A stretch of 64,000 nt of DNA from Allohahella sp002354735 (GCF_047946665.1 NZ_CP172312.1:310001-374000), one strand, 5' to 3'. Positions 35,674 through 44,964 are shown, counted from the first letter of the stretch. Program-made: numbers and translations. The notes: a model not told the origin generated them from the sequence alone.

Positions 35674-36429
35674 TCAGTGCCGCAGGTCGCGCTCGCTCTC
35701 TTCGCGGCTGAGGTTGTAGCCTTCGGTTAGCGTGCCGTTTTCGTCCGGACCGCGTCTGGGTGCATAGTCCCGTGGTGCTTCGACATAGCCATCAACGTGC
35801 AGCTCGTCGTAATCGACGGTTTGGACGTGTTGTCGGGAAACTTTAGCGCCCTGTATCGAACTCTTGGTGCCTCCAGGGACCTGGAGAGGCTCAGCCTTCG
35901 GATTGCTGCCAGTGGCAGGAGCTGGCGACTTTTTCCTGCTCGCGGAGCGATCTGGTGAAGCTGAAGCTGAAGCTGAAGCGCCAACCCGACTATGAGCCGC
36001 TTCAAGTCCAAGACCTTCATAGCCCTCTATCGCAAGGTCAGGCGGTAGCCTCAGACGCTCACGAAGGTTGGCATTATCGGTATAATCAAACTCGGAACTC
36101 GTACCTGAGCTGTCATTTCGAAATTGCCCCAGCAGTTCGCTGCTATTGAAGTCCGCCTCGCCAGCAAGCTTGTCTGCGCCTTGTGCCAGGTGGGTGATCA
36201 CACTTTGGTAATCCTTGTTCAGGCGCCTGATCAGCTTGGCCGATTCGCTAAAATGCTGAGTGACATCAGCTTGATAGCGCACGTATTCGTCACGCATCTG
36301 ATCCATCTGGCCTTCGAGCCGTCGACGCTTGGTGCTGCCGGGGCTCGCGGTCTTGTGCAGTACGATGCCGACAAGCAGGCCAATGGCGAAGCTGAGGGCA
36401 ACGCTGACCGCTATCCAGAAAGGCGTCAT
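35674..36429 (-). CDS. zapG: Cell division protein ZapG (YhcB, DUF1043)
   Basis: A 251-residue protein with an N-terminal membrane span (FWIAVSVALSFAIGLLVGIVL) and a coiled coil (LEGQMDQMRDEYVRYQADV, then FSESAKLIRRLNKDYQSVITH) typical of YhcB/ZapG, which links division and envelope synthesis. The C-terminal half is long, low in complexity and disordered-looking, longer than E. coli YhcB (about 130). It holds an Ala-Ser run from four TGAAGC-type hexamers (35956-35979). It is divergent from zapE. Confidence 0.9.
   Translation of the reverse strand: MTPFWIAVSVALSFAIGLLVGIVLHKTASPGSTKRRRLEGQMDQMRDEYVRYQADVTQHFSESAKLIRRLNKDYQSVITHLAQGADKLAGEADFNSSELLGQFRNDSSGTSSEFDYTDNANLRERLRLPPDLAIEGYEGLGLEAAHSRVGASASASASPDRSASRKKSPAPATGSNPKAEPLQVPGGTKSSIQGAKVSRQHVQTVDYDELHVDGYVEAPRDYAPRRGPDENGTLTEGYNLSREESERDLRH
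35956..35979. repeat. Four tandem TGAAGC hexamers in zapG
   Basis: Four perfect copies of the 6-mer TGAAGC in a row; read on the minus strand they encode alternating Ser and Ala in the disordered tail of ZapG. Copy changes would stay in frame. Confidence 0.85.
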
Positions 36430-36471
36430 AGAGGGTCCTTTAAATGCTCAAAGATGGATTCAAAGTAGGGT

Positions 36472-36477
36472 ATTATA
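36472..36477 (-). promoter_or_regulatory. Possible -10 element for zapG
   Basis: On the minus strand the zapG-zapE gap contains a perfect TATAAT, about 45 bp before the zapG start. A matching -35 at 16-18 bp is not clear (TCGACA is present but only 13 bp away), so this is tentative. Confidence 0.3.
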
Positions 36478-36559
36478 GGCCGCTCACGCTTGTCGACCGA
36501 CACTTTGGCCGCGGCGTTGAAAACCGCACATCACACCAGCAAACGGGTACTCCAAAGCA

Positions 36560-37699
36560 ATGTCCAGCCGTACATTAGCACCACTGCAGAAATACCGCCA
36601 GGATCTGGAGTCGGGAGGCTTCAGCCATGATGCGTCTCAGGAAAATGCCATTATTCACCTGCAGAATCTGTATGAACGCCTCGTTGCGGCAGAGGCGCGC
36701 GATCGGGCCGAAAAGTCGGAGAAGACATCGCTTCTGGGTCGCCTGAAAAAGCGTTTCGGCCATAAGCCTGAGCAGATTGAGCCGGAGCGTGGTCTCTACT
36801 TCTGGGGTGGTGTGGGGCGCGGTAAAACCTATCTCATGGATACATTCTATGAAAGCCTGCCTTTCGATCGAAAGCTTAGGGTCCACTTTCACCGTTTCAT
36901 GCAGCGGGTACACAAGGATCTGGCAGAGCTGAAGAGCACTGAAAACCCGCTTGAGATCGTCGCCGACAACTTCGCCCGAGACGCCAGGGTGATCTGCTTC
37001 GACGAGTTCTTCGTCAGCGATATCGGCGATGCGATGATCCTGGCGACCCTGCTCAAGGCCCTGTTCAGTCGCGGCGTCACACTCGTGTGTACATCCAATA
37101 TCGTACCTGATGGTCTATACAAGGATGGTCTGCAGCGGGCGCGATTCCTGCCAGCGATCGCACTCGTGAACCAGCACACCCTGGTTGTCAATGTCGACGG
37201 CGGTGTGGATTACAGACTTCGAACACTCGAGCAGGCCGAGCTTTACCATTCGCCGCTGGATGCCGAGGCGGAAACTTCCTTGGCAGCCAGCTACAAGGCG
37301 CTGGCAATGGACTGCGGAACCCATGGTGTTTCGTTGAGCGTGAACGGGCGGCATCTGCAGGCGCGGATGCGTTGCGATGATGTGGTGTGGTTCGAGTTCA
37401 AGGAACTCTGTGATGGTCCGCGGAGTCAGAACGATTACATTGAGCTGGCGCGAGAGTTTCACGCCATTCTCATCAGCAACGTACCTGTATTCAATATCGC
37501 GATTGAAGATCAGGCACGCCGCTTTATCAATCTGGTGGACGAGTTCTATGACCGGCGGGTGAAGCTGATACTGTCAGCAGCCGCGCCAATTTATGAGCTC
37601 TATCAGGGGCAGCGGCTGCGCTTCGAGTTCGATCGAACCGAAAGCCGGCTGTTGGAGATGCAATCGAAAGACTATCTCTCCGCTGAGCACAAGGCGTGA
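36560..37699 (+). CDS. zapE: Cell division ATPase ZapE
   Basis: A 379-residue AFG1-like ATPase (YhcM). Walker A LYFWGGVGRGKTYLMDTFYE and Walker B VICFDEFFVSDIGDA are intact, followed by the TSNIVPDGLYKDGLQRARFLPAI sensor region. It acts at the Z-ring late in division in E. coli, particularly under low oxygen. It is paired back-to-back with zapG as in relatives; rplM-rpsI, often downstream, are absent. Confidence 0.95.
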   Translation: MSSRTLAPLQKYRQDLESGGFSHDASQENAIIHLQNLYERLVAAEARDRAEKSEKTSLLGRLKKRFGHKPEQIEPERGLYFWGGVGRGKTYLMDTFYESLPFDRKLRVHFHRFMQRVHKDLAELKSTENPLEIVADNFARDARVICFDEFFVSDIGDAMILATLLKALFSRGVTLVCTSNIVPDGLYKDGLQRARFLPAIALVNQHTLVVNVDGGVDYRLRTLEQAELYHSPLDAEAETSLAASYKALAMDCGTHGVSLSVNGRHLQARMRCDDVVWFEFKELCDGPRSQNDYIELAREFHAILISNVPVFNIAIEDQARRFINLVDEFYDRRVKLILSAAAPIYELYQGQRLRFEFDRTESRLLEMQSKDYLSAEHKA

Positions 37700-37746
37700 C
37701 AGGCGCTCTGGCCCGTCACCCCCTGTCCAGGACGCGAGGATAGGGC

Positions 37747-38922
37747 CTAGAGCAGCTCTATCGCAACCGCAGTGGCTTCACCGCCACCGATGCACAGGCT
37801 GGCAATGCCACGCTTCTTGCCAAGGCGCTTCAGGCCGTGCATCAGTGTAACCAGGAGGCGCGAGCCAGTTGAACCCACTGGATGCCCCTGGGCGCATGCA
37901 CCACCGCTGATATTGACCTTTGACGAATCAAGGCCGAGCTCCTGAATGGCCAACATGGTGACCATGGCGAAGGCTTCGTTGATCTCATAAAGATCGACGT
38001 CCTCGGCGCTCCAGCCGGTCTTCTCGAACAGCTTTTTCATGGCCCCGATAGGTGCAATGGTGAATTCGCCGGGCGCCTGCGAATGTGTGGTATGCGCTAC
38101 GATTCTGGCCATTGGTTTCAAGCCATGCTTCGTCACTGCATCCTGGCTTGCCAGCAGCAGGGAGGACGCACCGTCTGAAATCGAACTCGCATTTGCCGCA
38201 GTTATGGTGCCATCCTTGCTGAAGGCAGGGCGGAGGCCTGGTATTTTCTCTGGACGCGCAGTGAGTGGTTGCTCATCCGACGTTACGGTTTCTTCGCCAG
38301 TGCGTGTCTGCACCATGACAGGCACGATCTCCGCGTCGAGGTCGCCCGATTTCATTGCCGCATTGGCACGCTTCAGCGACTCGATGGCGTAGTTGTCCAT
38401 TGCTTCACGGCTGAGCCCATACTGGTCAGCGACTTCCTGCGCAAAAGAACCCATCAGCCGGCCGGTTTCGGCGTCTTCCAGTCCGTCCAGAAACATATGG
38501 TCCATGACCTTGCCATGACCCATTCGCATGCCCGATCTTGCTTTTTCCAGAAGATACGGCGCATTGCTCATGCTTTCCATCCCGCCGGCAATGACGAGCG
38601 AGCTGGACCCGGCCACGATGGCGTCGTGGCCCTGCATCACGGCTTTCATGCCTGAGCCGCAGAGCTTGTTGATGGTGGTCGCACCAGTGGAATTCGGCAG
38701 GCCAGCCTGCAGCATCGCCTGACGCGCGGGGCCCTGCTTGAGGCCGGCAGGGAGAACGCAGCCCATAATGACTTCGTCTACTGAGGCCGGATCGACCTGT
38801 GCACGCCGCACGGTTTCGCGTATGGCGTCGGCACCCAGTTTCGTCGCAGAACAGCCGGACAGAACGCCCTGGAAACCGCCCATGGCGGTACGGCAACCTG
38901 CCACTATCAATACTTCACTCAT
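37747..38922 (-). CDS. Acetyl-CoA acetyltransferase (thiolase)
   Basis: A 391-residue thiolase-family enzyme. The acyl-accepting Cys is in TINKLCGSGMKAV, the His in GGACAQGHPVGSTGSR and the second catalytic Cys in ASLCIGGGEATAV, with the NEAFA motif. The biosynthetic PhaA/AtoB type is the best fit by length, condensing or splitting acetoacetyl-CoA. No partner genes of beta-oxidation or PHB synthesis lie beside it. It converges on zapE. Confidence 0.92.
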   Translation of the reverse strand: MSEVLIVAGCRTAMGGFQGVLSGCSATKLGADAIRETVRRAQVDPASVDEVIMGCVLPAGLKQGPARQAMLQAGLPNSTGATTINKLCGSGMKAVMQGHDAIVAGSSSLVIAGGMESMSNAPYLLEKARSGMRMGHGKVMDHMFLDGLEDAETGRLMGSFAQEVADQYGLSREAMDNYAIESLKRANAAMKSGDLDAEIVPVMVQTRTGEETVTSDEQPLTARPEKIPGLRPAFSKDGTITAANASSISDGASSLLLASQDAVTKHGLKPMARIVAHTTHSQAPGEFTIAPIGAMKKLFEKTGWSAEDVDLYEINEAFAMVTMLAIQELGLDSSKVNISGGACAQGHPVGSTGSRLLVTLMHGLKRLGKKRGIASLCIGGGEATAVAIELL

Positions 38923-39239
38923 TCAATGTGTCTCCAGCTCGGATTTGTCTTGAAAATGCTGTTATCTGAAGCGTCGCTGCTGTGACGCAGTTTGCAGGCC
39001 TGAGCAGAAGCTCGCTTTCAGACAGCAAGTCTGCAGGCCGGATTCAAAGCTTATTGTACACGCGACGACGGCCAACGTGCAGTAGTGTAGGGAGTCTCAG
39101 CCTCATACCATACAATGCGGCGCCAAGTCCTTGTATTTTTGAGCTGAGAAATTTTTTTTCTTGGCTTGGAGAAAAACTGCGTTACGGTCTATATTGGAAT
39201 TACGATCCAGCAAAAAAAAGTATAATGGAGTAGCGTTCG
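38923..39239. other. Thiolase-DUF1302 intergenic region
   Basis: A 317-bp divergent gap without a credible gene. It holds two copies of TGCAGGCC (near 38993 and 39032) about 40 bp apart, an AT-rich tract near 39140-39160, and a weak sigma-70-like pair TTGGAG (39166-39171) and TATATT (39190-39195) with an 18-bp spacer in the DUF1302 direction. The ribosome site for DUF1302 is GGAG at 39226-39229. On the minus strand a TACAAT-like -10 (39053-39058) lacks a -35. Confidence 0.5.
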
Positions 39240-41036
39240 ATGATAAAACATTCCCAGCGTCGGTTCGGATGGACTGCGCTATCGGCTGCTATTGCTGCAG
39301 CTTCTTCCCTCTCAATGCCGGCTCAGGCGTTCCAGTTCTATCTCGGTGATATCGAAGGCTCTCTCGACACAACGCTGACAGCAGGTGCCAGCTGGCGTGT
39401 GGAAAAGCGCGATAAGGACTATCTCGCCCAGGGCAGTCTGCCTAATTACGGCAAGGGCAGTACTACTGGCTCATCGACCAACAATACCGACGATGGCGAT
39501 TGGAACTACGATCGCGGCAAGACCTTCTCTAAGGTGGTCAAGGGTACTACCGACCTGCTCATGAGCTATGAGAACTTCGGTGGGTTTACTCGCTTACGCT
39601 ACTTCTACGATCGCGAGCTCATGGACGAAAGCAGGGCTGCTGACCCACTCGGTCAGATTCGTCCGCTGAACGACGACACACTCGATCAGGCTGGTTCGGA
39701 CGTGCGTTTCCTCGACGCCTATGTGTGGGGCGATTTTTACGCAGGCGAAGTCCCCATCAACGTTCGCGTGGGTCGCCAGGTACTGAGCTGGGGTGAAAGT
39801 ACCTTTATCCTGGGTGGTATCAACTCGATCAACCCGCTCGACTTCTCTGCTGCTCGTTCACCTGGTGCCGAGGTCAAGGACGTTCTGCTCCCGGTCAACA
39901 TGCTATACACATCCATTGGCGTCACAGCCGATGTGACAGTTGAAGCGTTCTACCAGTTCGAGTGGGAAAAGACCCAGGTCGATCCTTGCGGAACCTTCTA
40001 CTCGACCAACGACACCGTCGCTGATGGTTGCGGTCCGATCCTGATCGCCGGCGAAGTGCCAGAAACACTCGTCCTGCAGCAGGGGCTTTACAACAAGCGG
40101 CTCGGTGATGATGAGCCGGATAATGACGGTATGTTCGGCGCGGCCGTTCGCTGGTACGCGGCGGCACTTGGCGATACCGAACTCGGTTTCTTTTACTATC
40201 GCACCAACAGCACGCTGCCTTACGTGAACTTCGTAGGCAATAATCCAGCGGCGGGACAGCCATTTGGCGCCTATCAGGTCACTTTCCCTGAAGCGATCGA
40301 TCTGTTTGGTATCAGTTTCAGCACGAGTACAGAAGGTGGCTGGTCTATCGGTGGTGAAATCAGCCACAGACCTGATATGCCAGTTCAGAAAAACGGCTTC
40401 GAGCTTACCCTGGCCAGCCTCAACGGGCGTGACCCCATTACTGGTGCGCCTTTGAGTGCTTTCGGTGATGAGTATTCACCTGGTGGAAAAATACAGGGTT
40501 ACGAAGAGTTCGGCATGACTCAGGCCCAGGTTACCTTCATCAAGTTCTTCGACCAGGTGCTCGGTGCAAGTCGACTCAGCTTCGCGACAGAGCTGGGTGC
40601 CACCTATCTGCATGGCTTCCCGGATGATGACGAGTCGCGTTTTGGTAGAGACAGTACCTTTGGTGTTGGTCCTCAGCAGAATGCAGGCGTCGTCGTGCCA
40701 TGTGAAGGCGGCACCAACAATAATCCGAAGTTCTGTGAAAACGAAGGCTTTACGACTTCGCTTTCAGCGGGTTACCGCATGCGTGCATCTCTGGACTACA
40801 ACGACGCCTTCGCCGGCGTGAACCTGTCGCCGATATTTTCATGGGCACATGATGTCTATGGTTACGGTCCGATCCTCTTCCGTGAAGGTCAGGTTACTAC
40901 CAGTCTGGATTTGAGAGCGGTGTATCTGAACAAGTATACAGCGCAGGTAGGTTACACTGCCCGCTTCGGTGGGGAACCCTACAGCGGCGTAGGTGACCGT
41001 GATTCCATCGATGCCTCTGTATCAGTTTCATTCTGA
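39240..41036 (+). CDS. DUF1302 family outer-membrane protein
   Basis: A 598-residue predicted outer-membrane beta-barrel: signal peptide cleaved near SMPAQA|FQFYLGD, followed by long amphipathic strands and a terminal Phe (SVSF). DUF1302 proteins are found mainly in Pseudomonas and relatives, paired with DUF1329, and are thought to help move hydrophobic compounds. The segments DVRFLDAYVWGDF and RVGRQVLSWGESTFILGGIN match the family. No transport or enzyme motif is evident. Confidence 0.88.
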   Translation: MIKHSQRRFGWTALSAAIAAASSLSMPAQAFQFYLGDIEGSLDTTLTAGASWRVEKRDKDYLAQGSLPNYGKGSTTGSSTNNTDDGDWNYDRGKTFSKVVKGTTDLLMSYENFGGFTRLRYFYDRELMDESRAADPLGQIRPLNDDTLDQAGSDVRFLDAYVWGDFYAGEVPINVRVGRQVLSWGESTFILGGINSINPLDFSAARSPGAEVKDVLLPVNMLYTSIGVTADVTVEAFYQFEWEKTQVDPCGTFYSTNDTVADGCGPILIAGEVPETLVLQQGLYNKRLGDDEPDNDGMFGAAVRWYAAALGDTELGFFYYRTNSTLPYVNFVGNNPAAGQPFGAYQVTFPEAIDLFGISFSTSTEGGWSIGGEISHRPDMPVQKNGFELTLASLNGRDPITGAPLSAFGDEYSPGGKIQGYEEFGMTQAQVTFIKFFDQVLGASRLSFATELGATYLHGFPDDDESRFGRDSTFGVGPQQNAGVVVPCEGGTNNNPKFCENEGFTTSLSAGYRMRASLDYNDAFAGVNLSPIFSWAHDVYGYGPILFREGQVTTSLDLRAVYLNKYTAQVGYTARFGGEPYSGVGDRDSIDASVSVSF

Positions 41037-41087
41037 TACGTGCGGCAGTCACTAGTCCGGGAATCAACATAACAAGCATAATAGACG

Positions 41088-41109
41088 AGCGGGACCGGAT
41101 TGTTCCGCT
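41088..41109 (+). other. Intercistronic hairpin before DUF1329
   Basis: AGCGGGA (41088-41094) can pair with TTCCGCT (41103-41109) through seven pairs including one G-U, with an 8-nt loop. It sits just before the ribosome site GAGGAAA of the DUF1329 gene and has no T-tract, so it is more likely to affect mRNA stability than to end transcription. Confidence 0.35.
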
Positions 41110-41125
41110 GATCGAGGAAAATTGA

Positions 41126-42514
41126 ATGAGACTTAGAGAGTTAACAAAAACCGGCCTGACCGCAGGCATGCTCTGTTTCTCACTGGCGGCTTTCAACGCC
41201 AGTGCGGCAGTGTCTGAAGCGGAAGCTGCGAAACTTGGCGATACACTTACACGCATCGGTGCCGAAAAAGCAGGTAACGGTGGGGCAATTCCTGCGTGGA
41301 CCGGGGAGAAGACCCCGGCTCCAGCCGGATTCAAAGGTGACAACTACATCAACCCTTTCGCTGATGAAAAGCCCACCTTGACCATCACCAATCAGAATGC
41401 CGATCAGCACAAGGCTCAGCTCTCAGCTGGCCAGTTGGCGATGCTCAAGAAGTACCCGGGTAGCTACATTATTAACGTCTACCCGACCCACAGAAATGCG
41501 GTGTTCGAGGAGCGCGTATACAAGGCTGCCGTCAAGAACGCTACTCAGGTGTCACTGACAGAGAGCCGCAACGGTGTGACGAACTACGACACCTCCGCGC
41601 CTTTCCCCATCCTGCATGGCAGTGATTCCGACAAGGCGATACAGGTGATTTTCAACCACATCACCCGCTGGCGCGCCGGGTCAATGTCACGACGTATCAC
41701 CCAGATGACGCCTCTGTCCAACGGCAGCTTTACACCAGTCGAGTTCGTTGAAGACCTGTCGTATATGACTGAGCTCACTGACTACGACCCCAAGACGTTC
41801 GACCCGAACATCCTGTTCTACTTCAAGCAGGAAATCACGTCCCCATCGCGTCTCGCTGGTAACGTGCTACTCGTTCACGAAACGCTCGATCAGGTTTCTG
41901 AACCCCGTCGTGCATGGATCTATAACGAAGGTCAGCGTCGTGTGCGTCGTGCCCCTCAGGTGGCCTACGATGGACCGGGTACAGCATCCGATGGTCTGCG
42001 AACCACTGACAACTTCGACATGTTCAGCGGCGCGCCGGATCGATATGAATGGAAGTACATGGGCAAGAAGGAGATGTATATTCCATACAACTCCTACGGG
42101 CTGATGGACAAGAGCAAGAGCTATAGCGACATCATCAAGGCAGGCCACATCAATCAGGACCTGGCCCGCTATGAGCTGCACAGGGTTCATGTCATAGAAG
42201 GTAATGTGAAGCCAGGCGCCAGACATATCTATGCCAAGCGCGTGATGTATGTCGATGAGGATACCTGGCAAATCGCGCTGGTCGACCAGTATGATGGCCG
42301 TGGCGATTTGTGGCGATCGTCAGAAGGCCACATGAATTACTACTATGACGTAATGGTGCCCTGGTACGCAGCTGAGGTCATATACGATCTCATCTCTGGC
42401 CGTTATCTGGTGCTGGGTCTGAACAACGAGATTTCGAACGCCTATCAGTGGAGTAACAAGCAGAGTTCGAATGAGTTCACCCCTTCCGCACTGAGACGCT
42501 CTGGCCGCAGATAG
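41126..42514 (+). CDS. DUF1329 family periplasmic/outer-membrane protein
   Basis: A 462-residue DUF1329 protein. Signal peptide (GMLCFSLAAFNASA) and the family's typical GTLTRIGAEKAGN-like start (here LGDTLTRIGAEKAGNGGAIP), the ITRWRAGSMSRRITQM segment and the C-terminal YDVMVPWYAAEVIYDL region are present. The family has a LolB-like fold by homology and is thought to bind lipophilic molecules in the periplasm. It is 89 bp after DUF1302, probably one operon, and ends before a strong terminator. The usual RND/MMPL exporter partner is not here. Confidence 0.88.
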   Translation: MRLRELTKTGLTAGMLCFSLAAFNASAAVSEAEAAKLGDTLTRIGAEKAGNGGAIPAWTGEKTPAPAGFKGDNYINPFADEKPTLTITNQNADQHKAQLSAGQLAMLKKYPGSYIINVYPTHRNAVFEERVYKAAVKNATQVSLTESRNGVTNYDTSAPFPILHGSDSDKAIQVIFNHITRWRAGSMSRRITQMTPLSNGSFTPVEFVEDLSYMTELTDYDPKTFDPNILFYFKQEITSPSRLAGNVLLVHETLDQVSEPRRAWIYNEGQRRVRRAPQVAYDGPGTASDGLRTTDNFDMFSGAPDRYEWKYMGKKEMYIPYNSYGLMDKSKSYSDIIKAGHINQDLARYELHRVHVIEGNVKPGARHIYAKRVMYVDEDTWQIALVDQYDGRGDLWRSSEGHMNYYYDVMVPWYAAEVIYDLISGRYLVLGLNNEISNAYQWSNKQSSNEFTPSALRRSGRR

Positions 42515-42542
42515 AATCTGCGAACCTGAGTCTAGTGACACT

Positions 42543-42571
42543 AAAAAGGAGCCGCGAGGCTCCTTTTTTTT
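42543..42571. terminator. Bidirectional rho-independent terminator
   Basis: GGAGCC-GCGA-GGCTCC flanked by AAAAA upstream and eight T downstream, so it can work in both directions. It ends the DUF1302-DUF1329 unit and the opposing acyltransferase unit. Confidence 0.92.
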
Positions 42572-42594
42572 CCCTTCCCGGGCTGGTGGGTTAT

Positions 42595-43485
42595 TCAGCC
42601 CTTTTTCATCGCTTCCAGTCTGTCGTCCTTTTCTTCCCAGATGTGCGCTACCCAGGCCTGAAACTCTGCCTTGAATGCGGCATCATTCTGATAGTCCTTG
42701 TCCTTGAACGCCTGCGGTATCTTGATCTCCTGTATATCGACCACCACATGGTCGAGCCGACCGGTGAGTAAATCCCAGAAACTGATGTGATCGCCAGGAT
42801 AGTGCAGCGAGATATCTAGCAGCGTGTCCAATTGATCAGCCATCGCGCCAATTACAAATGCGATCCCGCCAGCCTTTGGCTTGAGCAAGTGCCGGTATGG
42901 CGATTGCTGACGAGCGTGCTTCTCAGGCGTATTTCTAGTGCCCTCGAGAAAGTTGAAAATCGCTGTTGGCGTGTCGGCGAAATGCTCGCAGGCCTTGCGG
43001 GTAGTCTCGAGATCCTTGCCGGCAAGCTCAGGATTTTTGGCTATTTGCTCGCGGGTATAACGCTTCATGAAAGGGAAATCCAGGGCCCACCAGGCGATTC
43101 CGATCACAGGCACCCAGATAAGTTCCTTCTTCAGGAAGAATTTCAGGAAGGGCGCTTTCCCGGCCAGCACGGTCTGCAAGACCATGATGTCACTCCAGGA
43201 CTGGTGATTGCTGGTAACGAGATAATATGACGTGGGATTCAGCGAAGCGTGATTTCGAACATCCCACTTGATGTTGTGAAAAGAGTTCAACAGCAGCTTG
43301 TTTACCCGCACCCAATAGCGCGCGATCGCCATGGCTGACTTGGTCAGCGCGATGCGGAACTTGCCTGGGGGAGAGACCAGTTTGATGACGCCCATGACGG
43401 ACATCGGGATTACGCAGAGCGTCGTGTTGACAGCAATGGTCGAAAAAATGATCGCGCCTTTGATATGGCCGATAAGACGTGGCAT
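42595..43485 (-). CDS. Lysophospholipid acyltransferase-like protein (YihG type)
   Basis: A 296-residue PlsC-family acyltransferase with the NHQSWSD (catalytic HX4D) and FLEGTRN motifs; N-terminal membrane span(s) precede. It resembles E. coli YihG, which adjusts phospholipid acyl composition. I chose ATG 43485 (MPRLIGHIKG), 25 bp after the DUF1232 stop; a start at 43551 overlapping that gene is possible but less natural. Third gene of the Bax-DUF1232-acyltransferase set. Confidence 0.87.
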   Translation of the reverse strand: MPRLIGHIKGAIIFSTIAVNTTLCVIPMSVMGVIKLVSPPGKFRIALTKSAMAIARYWVRVNKLLLNSFHNIKWDVRNHASLNPTSYYLVTSNHQSWSDIMVLQTVLAGKAPFLKFFLKKELIWVPVIGIAWWALDFPFMKRYTREQIAKNPELAGKDLETTRKACEHFADTPTAIFNFLEGTRNTPEKHARQQSPYRHLLKPKAGGIAFVIGAMADQLDTLLDISLHYPGDHISFWDLLTGRLDHVVVDIQEIKIPQAFKDKDYQNDAAFKAEFQAWVAHIWEEKDDRLEAMKKG

Positions 43486-43510
43486 GCCTGGGATGTCCTC
43501 GTGAATTTGA

Positions 43511-44011
43511 CTAGGATTGTCTGGATTTATCGAGCCCTGGAACTCTCGCATTCTCAGGCTCTGTGGTCGGAGACGGCGTGATATCCTGAGGTAGCAACTT
43601 GATGGCCTGTTGCCTGGCTTTCGCGCGAATTTCGGGAGTCACATGTGTCGCCAGCATCGCAACAGCCGACAACATGACGCCCACGTCATCGGTGTAACCC
43701 AAGACAGGCGTCAAGTCGGGTATCGCATCTACGAGTGAGATGAAATAGCCAAGGGCGCCGTAGATCGCAGTCTTGCACCAGATGGGTGTCTCAGGTGCCC
43801 GAGCCGTGTAATAGAGTGTAAGCGCGAGTTCGATGGTCTGAAACCCCGCCTTGCGGCCGGAACTGATGATCTTTCGCCAGAGTCGCGAAGGATCGAAGCG
43901 TTTGGCGTAGGCCTCATTCTCTGCATCACTGAGCAGTGGACTGGCGTCGGATCTTGTACCTTCGGCTGGAACACTGTCGCTTTTCTTCCAGAACTTCAGT
44001 TTTTGCTTCAT
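43511..44011 (-). CDS. DUF1232 (YkvA-like) protein
   Basis: A 166-residue protein with a central hydrophobic DUF1232 domain: TPIWCKTAIYGALGYFISLVDAIPDLTPVLGY, read in two parts, then VGVMLSAVAMLATHVTPEIRAKA. Function unknown; YkvA-like proteins are predicted inner-membrane proteins. ATG overlaps the Bax-like stop by 4 bp (ATGA). Confidence 0.85.
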   Translation of the reverse strand: MKQKLKFWKKSDSVPAEGTRSDASPLLSDAENEAYAKRFDPSRLWRKIISSGRKAGFQTIELALTLYYTARAPETPIWCKTAIYGALGYFISLVDAIPDLTPVLGYTDDVGVMLSAVAMLATHVTPEIRAKARQQAIKLLPQDITPSPTTEPENARVPGLDKSRQS

Positions 44012-44964
44012 TGACTCTGAACTCCGTTGGCCTTCTTCAGTCTCGCCGTCAGCTGTCGGGTCAGTGCTCTGATCTGACTGGCGCCACGCTCCTGGGTATG
44101 AACGTATCGAGAGAGCTTGTTATTGACGATCAGTGTTCTGATGTCGTCGACGTAGACCTGACCACGTTGCGAGTATGATACCAGTCCGCCCGCAAGCATA
44201 GCACCATCTGGCTGCTTGCCAGCCTCGATGGTAGAGAGCCGTATTGCACGAAGATCGGCGTACGCCGGATGTCCATTCAGATTCAAGAGATAGGCTACCA
44301 CTGAGTCGTACACCGATTCGAAGTTGGCTACCTCATGGGCGGCATCTGCAGGTCGCGCTCGCGGAACAAGCCCGCAGCCCTGTTGAAAGCACCACTGCCC
44401 AAAAAGGTTGTTACCCACCCGGGCAAATCTGGATGTGCCCCAAGCAGACTCTATAGCGGCCTGTGCGAGCGGCAGGGAAGCCGGCACCGGGAGCAGCCGC
44501 TGCTCAATGTCCTCTAGCCGTTCATGCAATAACGGTAAAGCAACGGGGTTAGCCAGCGGCTCGGCCGCACCACGCAGGTAGCGTTGAGTGAGCATATCAA
44601 TGAAGCTGAGGGCGTCGGCAGCAAGTTCGACGGTTTGGCCGGTGTCGCCGGTGACTGCAGGCAGTTTGGTTTGTATCAGCGACAGCTTGCGCGCCTGGAA
44701 AGCGAGAACATTGTTCGCCGTCTGGACCAAGGGCGCGAGGAAGTCGAAGAATAACTGCTTGCGAGCCTGAGTGTCTTCAATGGAGCGGAAGTCTGGGAGT
44801 GGCTGCTGCCGCGCCAGAGCCTCCAGCCTTGCCAGCTGCCGCTCATACACATCGATGGCCGCGCCTTGTTCGAAGCGTCTGTGTTCCACCAGGTAGAGCG
44901 TGGCGCCTGCGAACAGTACAAGCAGGCTGAGGAGCCAGGTCCTGTAGCGCATGATCAGCGCCAT
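44008..44964 (-). CDS. Bax-like GH73 glucosaminidase
   Basis: A 318-residue predicted periplasmic peptidoglycan hydrolase: N-terminal membrane anchor/signal (TWLLSLLVLFAGATLYLVEH) and a C-terminal glucosaminidase domain with LPLAQAAIESAWGTSRFARVG (catalytic Glu in AAIESAWG) and NNLFGQWCF, as in E. coli Bax and GH73 enzymes. The start is not firm: TTG 44991, ATG 44964 and ATG 44952 are all in frame and none has a strong ribosome site. Overlaps DUF1232 by 4 bp. Confidence 0.85.
   Translation of the reverse strand: MALIMRYRTWLLSLLVLFAGATLYLVEHRRFEQGAAIDVYERQLARLEALARQQPLPDFRSIEDTQARKQLFFDFLAPLVQTANNVLAFQARKLSLIQTKLPAVTGDTGQTVELAADALSFIDMLTQRYLRGAAEPLANPVALPLLHERLEDIEQRLLPVPASLPLAQAAIESAWGTSRFARVGNNLFGQWCFQQGCGLVPRARPADAAHEVANFESVYDSVVAYLLNLNGHPAYADLRAIRLSTIEAGKQPDGAMLAGGLVSYSQRGQVYVDDIRTLIVNNKLSRYVHTQERGASQIRALTRQLTARLKKANGVQSQ

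Noticed and set aside
39221..39226. Perfect TATAAT just before the DUF1302 gene
   Set aside because: It is only 13 bp from the ATG and overlaps the ribosome site, and there is no -35 at proper distance; transcription from it would leave no leader for translation.
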